Below, piece after piece: positions 21,418-27,566 of a DNA stretch of 30,362 nucleotides. Source of the DNA: a virus. The stretch lies in the IMG/VR virus record IMGVR_UViG_3300035204_002141, positions 1-30,362 of that record; one strand, 5' to 3'. The notes beneath the pieces are model-generated. The model was not told the origin of the DNA and ran no database searches. It saw nothing but the letters and a program-made list of their open reading frames with translations. How positions within the stretch are numbered: the stretch's first letter is position 1; every line of letters starts with the position of its first letter. The position numbers and the translations under genes were made by a program.

Positions 21418-22359
21418 TTATACTGCCGATAGTAAATCTACCAATAAATAGCTATCTCTATCGATAAAGGATGCATTATTTTTTCTTGCCTCAAACACTT
21501 CTTTCGGCATTGATCCTACGTCTTCGTATCCGGAAACATCGATCTTATAAAGCTCGATATCGTACTCCAAAAGCATCTTAATGATCCTGCGTTCTTTTGT
21601 GGCCGCGTCTGGATCGAGGGCCACGTAGACCGGCGTGTCGTTGAAAACAATTTTGCGGACGAGATCGGAGTTCGTTCTAAGTGTTGAGCCCAAAATGGGA
21701 ACAGCATTTCCTGCGACCAATGCATCAAAAGCCCCTTCGACCAAAACAAGGTCTTTGTTCCAGTCAATAAATAGCTCATTAAAGACTATGTCTTTTGACG
21801 CTCTCGGGTTTTTATACTTATACGAGTCCCCCGTATAGGATCGAGCAATAAAGTAGCTACAATCGCCGTCATCGTCAAACGACGGAATGATGACTCTGTT
21901 GCGGTATTCGCCGCTAAAACAAAAGCCGATTTTCCATTTAAGAATATCGGCCTTAGATACGCCTCGGTTTTCAAGGTAGCGCAATGCATATCTGCCGGTT
22001 GCTGGAACATCATCGGAACATAAGCTTACGAACTCTTCTGGGAGTTCCACTTTTGTCTTGTCTTCTCCACCGCATCGTTCCACAAATAGATCAGCGAATC
22101 TTTCAAGATCGGTACGGTCTGTAATCGAGTCCCATTTCTGTAATTGGCTATACGTACCAAAACGTCTAACAAGCCGACGAAGATTACGACCGCGATAATC
22201 ACAAATCCAACAATGAAAAGCATTTTTATCCAGATTAACAGCGAGCTTATGCTTGCGGTGATTGCACGCCGGACATTTGAAATAATGCTCGTTCTTGCTG
22301 GTTTGGCGGTAGTTTCCAATCGTTTCATTTAAGATCTTTAGTGCTTCTTTCTTGTTCAT
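21418..22359 (-). CDS. DNA primase (DnaG/gp61-like)
   Basis: A 313-aa primase. The N-terminal zinc-binding domain has CPAC (Cys29, Cys32) and CWIC (Cys50, Cys53). A TOPRIM catalytic domain follows with the acidic motif LVLVEGAFDAL (Glu208) and VALDPDA (Asp249, Asp251). IGFCFSGEYRNRVIIPSFDDDG (about 144-165) resembles the RNA polymerase-basic region of DnaG-like primases. It makes RNA primers for lagging-strand synthesis with a helicase partner not present in the window. Length is close to T4 gp61 and shorter than cellular DnaG, with no helicase-interaction domain visible. A consensus promoter sits immediately upstream; the predicted leader is only about eight nucleotides, beginning within GAGGG. 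Confidence 0.88.
   Translation of the reverse strand: MNKKEALKILNETIGNYRQTSKNEHYFKCPACNHRKHKLAVNLDKNAFHCWICDYRGRNLRRLVRRFGTYSQLQKWDSITDRTDLERFADLFVERCGGEDKTKVELPEEFVSLCSDDVPATGRYALRYLENRGVSKADILKWKIGFCFSGEYRNRVIIPSFDDDGDCSYFIARSYTGDSYKYKNPRASKDIVFNELFIDWNKDLVLVEGAFDALVAGNAVPILGSTLRTNSDLVRKIVFNDTPVYVALDPDAATKERRIIKMLLEYDIELYKIDVSGYEDVGSMPKEVFEARKNNASFIDRDSYLLVDLLSAV
21444..21452 (-). promoter_or_regulatory. GCTATTTAT box inside the primase 3' end
   Basis: The minus strand reads GCTATTTAT 26 nt upstream of the ATG at 21417. It lies in coding sequence, so it could be chance, but its placement matches the five other junction boxes. Confidence 0.3.
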
Positions 22360-22373
22360 ATGCCCTCAAGCAC

Positions 22374-22402
22374 ATTGTAACACGATTGAATATCAAAGTC
22401 AA
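22374..22402 (-). promoter_or_regulatory. sigma70-type promoter TTGACT-N17-TACAAT
   Basis: The -35 TTGACT is at 22397-22402 and the -10 TACAAT at 22374-22379, with a 17-bp spacer, on the minus strand. The predicted start near 22366-22367 leaves a leader of about eight nucleotides before the primase ATG at 22359. Confidence 0.78.
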
Positions 22403-22403
22403 G

Positions 22404-22424
22404 AAAAACCCCCCAAAAGGGGGG
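22404..22424 (-). terminator. intrinsic terminator after the prolyl isomerase gene
   Basis: On the minus strand CCCCCC-TTTT-GGGGGG is followed by TTTTT (22404-22408): a perfect six-pair GC stem with a four-base loop and a U-run. The primase -35 begins one base after the U-run, so one transcription unit ends and the next begins within about 30 bp. Confidence 0.85.
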
Positions 22425-22458
22425 CATTTGAATTATTTGATTTCGATAATATTATTAA

Positions 22459-23055
22459 TTATGCAGCACTCTCGAGCGCAGAAATCAATTGTGCCTTGGT
22501 TGTGCGAGTGTTGACGTCAAGGCCTTGCTGCTTGGCAACCTCAAGAAGCTCTGCCTTCTTCATTGACTTGTTCCACGCAGAAGCAGCTGTTGCTGTGGCC
22601 GCGGGGGCGGCTGCAGCTGCGGTGGTGGCGCCGTCGATCGAAACCAGTTCAATCTCAAAGGTAAGATTCTCGCCGGCGAGAGGATGGTTGAAGTCCAGCA
22701 CCACATCAGAATCGCGGACATCGTGAATCTTGGCCAAAAATGGGCCGCGGGGACCATTGCCCTGCACTGTTTCTCCTAGCTTAAATACGAAATCTTCTCC
22801 AAATGCTAGCTTTGGGATAGTCTGAAAAGCATCCGGATCCCTATCTCCATATGCATCGCCTGGGGTCAGTGCGACCTTCTTTGAATCTCCTACAGACATG
22901 CCCAAAAGAGCATTGTCAAAACCCCTAATCATCTTGCCGGAACCAACTTGAAAACCCAAGGTATTACCTCGAACCTTGGAATTATCAAACTCGGTGCCGT
23001 CGTCCAATGTGCCCCTATAGTGCACATGAACATTGTGTCCATTCTGTACCTTCAT
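22459..23055 (-). CDS. SlyD-like FKBP prolyl isomerase with C-terminal SAP-like domain
   Basis: A 198-aa protein. Residues 1-~141 are FKBP/SlyD-like: VHVHYRGTLDDGTEFDNSKV, VGSGKMIRGFDNALLGMSVG, PGDAYGDRDPDAFQTIPK, an inserted-flap region, and DFNHPLAGENLTFEIELVSI, the SlyD hallmark. An Ala/Thr-rich linker (about 143-160) joins a 34-residue helical domain (SMKKAELLEVAKQQGLDVNT ... AQLISALESA) of the SAP/HeH or Rho-N type, usually a DNA- or RNA-binding helix-extension-helix. The first part catalyses prolyl isomerisation and acts as a holdase; the tail may bring it to nucleic acid. AAGGAG precedes the ATG, and a consensus promoter and a terminator bracket it as a single-gene unit, suggesting high expression. 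SlyD's metal-binding His-rich tail is replaced. Confidence 0.87.
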   Translation of the reverse strand: MKVQNGHNVHVHYRGTLDDGTEFDNSKVRGNTLGFQVGSGKMIRGFDNALLGMSVGDSKKVALTPGDAYGDRDPDAFQTIPKLAFGEDFVFKLGETVQGNGPRGPFLAKIHDVRDSDVVLDFNHPLAGENLTFEIELVSIDGATTAAAAAPAATATAASAWNKSMKKAELLEVAKQQGLDVNTRTTKAQLISALESAA

Positions 23056-23093
23056 TGTTTCTCCTTTTTTTATTAATGAAACTAACTCTTGCT

Positions 23094-23122
23094 ATTATAT
23101 CCACATGACGTGGAATTGTCAA
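23094..23122 (-). promoter_or_regulatory. perfect sigma70 promoter TTGACA-N17-TATAAT with palindromic spacer
   Basis: The -35 TTGACA (23117-23122) and -10 TATAAT (23094-23099) both match consensus exactly, with a 17-bp spacer. The spacer contains TCCAC (23100-23104) and GTGGA (23110-23114) on the plus strand, an interrupted palindrome where a repressor could bind. The -35 overlaps the 3' end of the 85-aa gene. Confidence 0.88.
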
Positions 23123-23376
23123 ACTTTTATTTCTACTTTTTGAATTATCTCGAGAACAGAAGCCGGCAAAGATTCAATATATCCGGGCTGGAGCCAGTGA
23201 ACATATATCCTGTCCTCAAAAGGGCCTTGAGGCGAGAACAATTGATATCTATTTTTTTCAATATGAACAACAATCCCTGTCCACACTTTCCGATCGGGCG
23301 GAACAATCGACAAAGATTCTTGTACGATATCCCCTACATTAAATTCTGTTTTGTCCGGAACATCTTCAGCGCCCAT
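23119..23376 (-). CDS. 85-aa conserved-looking protein, SH3/KOW-like
   Basis: A small protein starting MGAEDVPDKTEFNVGDIVQE. It has a strand-rich pattern (VGDIVQESLSIVPPDRKVWT, GIVVHIEKNRYQLFSP, DRIYVHWLQPGYIESLPASV) reminiscent of small SH3-like barrels that begin with (F)xxGD(I/L)V, and ends in a short helix (LEIIQKVEI). No catalytic residues are evident. No clear ribosome site precedes the ATG, which lies ten bases after the RuvC-like gene's stop, so coupled translation is likely. Its 3' end overlaps the -35 of the next promoter. The function is unknown. Confidence 0.62.
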   Translation of the reverse strand: MGAEDVPDKTEFNVGDIVQESLSIVPPDRKVWTGIVVHIEKNRYQLFSPQGPFEDRIYVHWLQPGYIESLPASVLEIIQKVEIKV

Positions 23377-23386
23377 ACATTATATA

Positions 23387-23953
23387 TTAGGCGTTGTGTT
23401 CTTTTTGCTCCTCTATTTTATATCCTGCTTTTGCTATTACAATCGCATCTGCTTTGTCATATGAGCCTGCCACCGGGTTTCCGTGCTTGGTATACTCAAT
23501 CTTGAAGGCTGGTTCATGCTCTAGAAGGTGCTCTATCACCACTTCCTTGGCTTTTTGTCCTCGTTTCACACTGATGCCCGCCTTCTTCCTTGCGGACGCA
23601 GCAGAAACGTATTCTGGCTCAATCTCGAACATTTCATAAACTAGCCACGACACAATGCCGTTAAATGTCATTAAGGTTGATAATGTCTTTGCGGAAGACT
23701 TGCCTTTCATAAACATGTGGAGAGGTTGCTCAATGTAGATTTTCTCTATCGGATATTTTGACTCTCCCACAAAATGATCATTATCAAGCTGATACATTTC
23801 AAACAGCTCCTCAATGCACTCTTTGATCACCTCCGCTTTCGTGAAGGTACCCTTGTGCTTTCGTAGGTCGCAAGCACTATAATGCAACAGCTGGTCGTCG
23901 CCTACAATAGCAAAGCCAGTGATGCTAGTTGAAATGTCTATTCCCAAAATCAT
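23387..23953 (-). CDS. RuvC-like Holliday junction resolvase/nuclease
   Basis: A 188-aa protein of the RuvC/RNase H fold. It starts MILGIDISTSITGFAIVGDD (catalytic D6), has KIYIEQPLHMF (E75), and near the C-terminus SYDKADAIVIAKAGY (D166 and D169), the four acidic metal ligands of RuvC-type resolvases. Length is close to RuvC (about 170 aa). It probably cleaves branched DNA before packaging, the role T4 gives to endonuclease VII. It precedes other DNA genes and follows the tail genes after a 12-bp gap. No good ribosome site is visible at the ATG. Confidence 0.8.
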   Translation of the reverse strand: MILGIDISTSITGFAIVGDDQLLHYSACDLRKHKGTFTKAEVIKECIEELFEMYQLDNDHFVGESKYPIEKIYIEQPLHMFMKGKSSAKTLSTLMTFNGIVSWLVYEMFEIEPEYVSAASARKKAGISVKRGQKAKEVVIEHLLEHEPAFKIEYTKHGNPVAGSYDKADAIVIAKAGYKIEEQKEHNA

Positions 23954-23965
23954 GATTTTATCATA

Positions 23966-25333
23966 TCATATATCAAGTTTTATTTTAAAGGTATAGTCTT
24001 GATCTTCTTCTTTTAACACAGGATCGGCCAATGTAGCAATCCCGATCAGGTTCTTGCTTTCGTCATATATCCCAACACGAGAGATAAACACTTGCTTCTT
24101 GAACGAGGCGCTGTGACCTGAGTAGCTGGAGCTTACCGTATTCTTAATCTTTCTATTCGGGTTTTCTGCATATATTGCAGATCCAGACTGCTGCACCGCT
24201 GCTTGGTTAAACTCCAAGAAGGTGGGATTATTTGAATAGTTGGCTTTGCCGCGGCGGGCATTGGCAAACATCGTGTAAACTTGCACATCGGTTTGCCCTT
24301 CAAAGCTTATTCCAAACATGTTGTGCGCAAAACTATCGCCGTTTGTGGATGCATTGTTTCCATCATAGGCTCCTGCGGCGAAGTAAATCCATCTAGGGAA
24401 ATCTGTGAATCCGGGTGTGGAGCCGGAGGCCCCCACAAACAAGCTGGGTGTTCCTGGAATTCTCCAGCTTCCCGTTAGGACAAGCAAGCCCTCGTCGTAA
24501 AGAACGACGCCTCCCACTTTTCCTGCATCTGCTCCTATGGTTTCAATTAGCTCTCCGTTTTCTTTCGAGTCCTTAAGTTCGGCCAGCAAAGATCCCGTGT
24601 AATAATAACGCAAAGACACGGTGCCCTTTTTGATTGTCGAGCCATACATAATAGCCGGAATTGATACCAAATTCAGAGTATCCGTGGCCTTGTTCCAGCC
24701 GTCTTCATAGCTAGAGGACACCCTGTAGTGCTCGCTCATATAGCCATAATAGTTGAGGCGATTCTTGAGCGCATAGAAGTGTGGATAGACTGGGGCGCCC
24801 TCGTATGTTGGACAACCAACGCAGGTTGCGCCGGCGCCTTTCATTTCTTCCCACACTTCGGCACTGCGCGCAAATCGGGAAAAGTCAACTTCTGTCTTTC
24901 TCTCTCCTGGAACCCACATAATCTCACGATCAATGCGGCCGCCCAGAGGATAAGAGCCGGTCAATACGTCGCCATGAGCAAACTCATTTACAAAAACGGT
25001 GCCGGCATCAAAAACTGCCGTCGACTTAAATGAGCTACGAGCAGAGCCCTTAAAAATCCAAGGCGTGATTTTACCACGATCCACAACCGGGCCAACCATG
25101 CGGGTCTCTCCAGTTATCGGATCGAGACCATCTGTCGTTGGCCGGTCGATGTTGTACTCATACAGGCTAACGGCGCCGCCGGTCACATCTAAGATGTTGG
25201 ATAAAAACGCGCCGGAATGGTAAGGGCTGTTGTTATAATATACGTTTCCATCGTATATCAGGTATTCAACATGCGGATATGTCCGCATCGTATTTAGGAC
25301 AATATCATTTGGCCCAAATTTGCGCAGGGCCAT
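23966..25333 (-). CDS. baseplate/tail structural protein (paralogue of the next gene upstream)
   Basis: A 455-aa protein starting MALRKFGPNDIVLNTMRTYP. It is beta-rich with many Gly/Ser/Tyr. A Cys pair (ATCVGCPTY, near residues 169-177) may bind metal. The C-terminal ~100 residues (ANYSNNPTFLEFNQ ... ISRVGIYDESKNLIGIATLA, DPVLKEEDQDYTFKIKLDI) align with the end of the 25336-26448 product, showing shared ancestry. The ATG lies two bases after the upstream stop, indicating coupled translation. Baseplate or tail placement is inferred from the company of the 26477-27490 protein and from similarity in style to marine myovirus baseplate-region proteins. No enzyme motif is seen. Confidence 0.7.
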   Translation of the reverse strand: MALRKFGPNDIVLNTMRTYPHVEYLIYDGNVYYNNSPYHSGAFLSNILDVTGGAVSLYEYNIDRPTTDGLDPITGETRMVGPVVDRGKITPWIFKGSARSSFKSTAVFDAGTVFVNEFAHGDVLTGSYPLGGRIDREIMWVPGERKTEVDFSRFARSAEVWEEMKGAGATCVGCPTYEGAPVYPHFYALKNRLNYYGYMSEHYRVSSSYEDGWNKATDTLNLVSIPAIMYGSTIKKGTVSLRYYYTGSLLAELKDSKENGELIETIGADAGKVGGVVLYDEGLLVLTGSWRIPGTPSLFVGASGSTPGFTDFPRWIYFAAGAYDGNNASTNGDSFAHNMFGISFEGQTDVQVYTMFANARRGKANYSNNPTFLEFNQAAVQQSGSAIYAENPNRKIKNTVSSSYSGHSASFKKQVFISRVGIYDESKNLIGIATLADPVLKEEDQDYTFKIKLDI

Positions 25334-25335
25334 GG

Positions 25336-26448
25336 CTAGTAATCCAGTCTAACTCTAAGAGTAAGCTCGTTGTTCGGATCCTTCTTGAGCGGCTCGGACA
25401 ACTTTGCGGTCGCCAATAGTTCGTTGTTTACGTTGTATAGGCCAATTGTCGTGACGTAAGCGACAGGCATGTCGGAAGCAACCGACTTAACTCTAATTTT
25501 GCTCGAGCTGACATATGTCGGGTTGGCGCTATAGTTAAACTTGTTAACCGGCGCGCGGCAGAAGTAAATTGTAGAGTTAATCTCTGTAGTGTTGTTGAAT
25601 GATAGGTTATACACTCTGTGTCTGATCGCGTCGCATGTGCCGGAGATGGATGACGTCGCAATTGCTTCGAGCGCGGTGCGTGCAGGGCCAGTACCAGCAG
25701 TTGAACCTGTCTGGGTGGCGGCGCCGGATGCGAAATCATTTGAGCCGGTTACTCTCTCGTCCCAAATTGATGAGGAGAGAGCGACAATTCCAGCTTGATA
25801 GAAGATGACACCATAACTGGAAGTGTTTGTCGCGGCTGTGGCGGATGCGGTGGTGTCATAAAGCACGCCATAATCGCCACCAATTGAAGAGCCAACCTGG
25901 GAACCATCTTCGTTAGCTCGGAGATCCTGCAGAGTGATTCGAGAAGTCATAGATGACGTCCAGGGGCCGCGGCCAAGCTCTAATGAAAAGGAGCCTCTCT
26001 TAACCTCATCTTTGGTCAGCAATCGCGACAAAGATAAGAAGAAGCAATTCTTCATTTGCTCTGTGGACGTGTCGTCTGTGATGTCTAGATCACTCTCAAA
26101 AATCTCCACGGCGCCTGTTTCGGCATCATAGCCGAGAAGAATCTGTGAAAACTGGTTATAAAGATTAATCTTCTTGCTGTTCTGCGTGTTGGTGGATGCG
26201 GAGATCTCTGAACTCTCGTCATAACCAACGGTGATATCAAAAATATGATTCGCAGAAGAACTCAGGTAAGGATAGTCGTAAACAGACTGAAACATTCCAT
26301 GAGTGAAATTCTTAATATTTTCCTCATTTGGAAAAGTGCCGTATGTTCCTGAGATGATTGTCCCTGTAAGCGGGATAATCTCATGTAACATTGTTCGGGT
26401 CGTTGTTACATCTGTGTTCTGGTTTAAGGGTTCATATGATATAGCCAT
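25336..26448 (-). CDS. baseplate/tail structural protein
   Basis: A 370-aa protein starting MAISYEPLNQNTDVTTTRTM, with GGAG eight bases upstream. The middle is Ser/Thr/Ala-rich (SATAATNTSSYGVIFYQAGI, SGAATQTGSTAGTGPARTAL). The C-terminal domain (NKFNYSANPTYVSSSKIRVK, YVTTIGLYNVNNELLATAKL, SEPLKKDPNNELTLRVRLDY) is homologous to the end of the 455-aa product downstream. FFLSLSRLLTKDEVKRGSFS (about 136-155) matches the KKGTVSLRYYYTG region of the paralogue in position, suggesting the similarity extends further. It is most likely a virion (baseplate or tail) protein; the exact T4 counterpart is not clear. Confidence 0.7.
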   Translation of the reverse strand: MAISYEPLNQNTDVTTTRTMLHEIIPLTGTIISGTYGTFPNEENIKNFTHGMFQSVYDYPYLSSSANHIFDITVGYDESSEISASTNTQNSKKINLYNQFSQILLGYDAETGAVEIFESDLDITDDTSTEQMKNCFFLSLSRLLTKDEVKRGSFSLELGRGPWTSSMTSRITLQDLRANEDGSQVGSSIGGDYGVLYDTTASATAATNTSSYGVIFYQAGIVALSSSIWDERVTGSNDFASGAATQTGSTAGTGPARTALEAIATSSISGTCDAIRHRVYNLSFNNTTEINSTIYFCRAPVNKFNYSANPTYVSSSKIRVKSVASDMPVAYVTTIGLYNVNNELLATAKLSEPLKKDPNNELTLRVRLDY

Positions 26449-26476
26449 TCAATATCTCCATTCCTGTCTTTCTATT

Positions 26477-27490
26477 TTATGAAGTACTTACTACTCTGGT
26501 TATCCTGATGGGGATCTGCAGTGTTATGTTAGTCGAGATTCCCTTGACATATACGATAGTATCGATGTAGTCGAACAACTTGCCGTCAGAGAAAATGTTC
26601 TGATTTACTCGTCCATATTTCTCATAATCAGTTGTTGATATATCGTCGCGTATTGTGAAGTTTAAAGCCGTAAGAGCACCTCTTGCGCCGGCAATATTGG
26701 AAAAGTTCGTTGAGGTATCCGGGCCGCTTGTGGGTCTCACCAAGCCACTCAAAATGCCCAGCACTGGGACTTCGCCGTAATTCATGATACTTCTTGCGGC
26801 TGCAGCTCCCTGAGCCGGTAACAAGCTTACGGAGAGCTGTGCTGATTTTTGGCTATTTGCATTGCTAAAGTTACTACCCGGTCGAGGGCCCAAGACTCTG
26901 CTAACGAATCTCGAATCATATCCTACCATAAATTGACGATCATTTAAACCAACGTTGGTAATGTAGGATGATTGGTTGGCGGCCGTTGATGGAATTTCTG
27001 AATTATTGATACCAGTTTCCACCAAAACATATCGCTCATTAGTTCTTCCGGAGCGCAAAACAGTTGTTTGGCCAGCGCGGGTGGAGTCCACCAACAAGTC
27101 TCCCGTAACCACCTGGTTTGTATCGTATTTTGAATCATCTGCAAGGTAAATGACGCCCTGGCTGCCGCTAAACGCGACATTGTCGGTCATCTTGCTGTTA
27201 ACTGCGATCGTTGGAAGATATAGCAAGTCATTTCTAGTGTATGACATGAGCCCATAGTTAATGGTCGCATTAACTTGCGTAAATGCTTCTAGCACTGGCG
27301 TCTGTAGGATTTCCAGGTCGGCGTACGCAGAGCCGGAGGGGTGATCCCTATTGTATGTTCCATAATCAACTTCGTCGTCACCTAAAGCGAATTTGGTAAT
27401 CTTAAAGTTTCCTTGAGCCATTCTTCGTCTTCCGACGTCGGTAAGAACGGCATCTAGAATAATGTCGCCAGAATTATCTAAAAAAGCCAT
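26477..27490 (-). CDS. tail/baseplate structural protein, MAFLDNSGDIILDAVLTDVG family
   Basis: A 337-aa protein whose N-terminus MAFLDNSGDIILDAVLTDVG, RRRMAQGNFKITKFALGDDE, VDYG is a strongly conserved pattern that I recall from tail-region genes of marine myoviruses. The rest is beta-rich: PTIAVNSKMTDNVAFSGSQG, YVLVETGINN, FMVGYDSRFVSRVLGPRPG, and a C-terminal VYVKGISTNITLQIPIRITR strand pair. No enzyme motif or membrane segment. AGAGG precedes the ATG, and an ACTATTTAT box lies 17 nt upstream, so this may start a late transcript through the tail genes downstream. The role in the tail is inferred from family resemblance and neighbours. Confidence 0.75.
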   Translation of the reverse strand: MAFLDNSGDIILDAVLTDVGRRRMAQGNFKITKFALGDDEVDYGTYNRDHPSGSAYADLEILQTPVLEAFTQVNATINYGLMSYTRNDLLYLPTIAVNSKMTDNVAFSGSQGVIYLADDSKYDTNQVVTGDLLVDSTRAGQTTVLRSGRTNERYVLVETGINNSEIPSTAANQSSYITNVGLNDRQFMVGYDSRFVSRVLGPRPGSNFSNANSQKSAQLSVSLLPAQGAAAARSIMNYGEVPVLGILSGLVRPTSGPDTSTNFSNIAGARGALTALNFTIRDDISTTDYEKYGRVNQNIFSDGKLFDYIDTIVYVKGISTNITLQIPIRITRVVSTS

Positions 27491-27507
27491 TTAATTTCCT
27501 CTCTTTC

Positions 27508-27516
27508 ATAAATAGT
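27508..27516 (-). promoter_or_regulatory. ACTATTTAT box (candidate late promoter)
   Basis: The minus strand reads ACTATTTAT 17 nt upstream of the ATG at 27490, in the 76-bp gap after the 924-aa protein gene. An A8 run lies a few bases upstream of the box. Confidence 0.45.
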
Positions 27517-27566
27517 GTCTGTTTTTTTTATTCGCCCCAACTAAGCATACTTATTAGAACTGGGCC

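Noticed and set aside
23954-23985. AT-rich TATGAT-type -10 before the RuvC-like gene
   Set aside because: No -35 at suitable spacing and the region is simply AT-rich; the gene can be read through from the tail genes.
3535-27516. Plus-strand ATAAATA sequences as T4 late promoters
   Set aside because: They would drive transcription to the right, but no supported plus-strand gene follows any of them.
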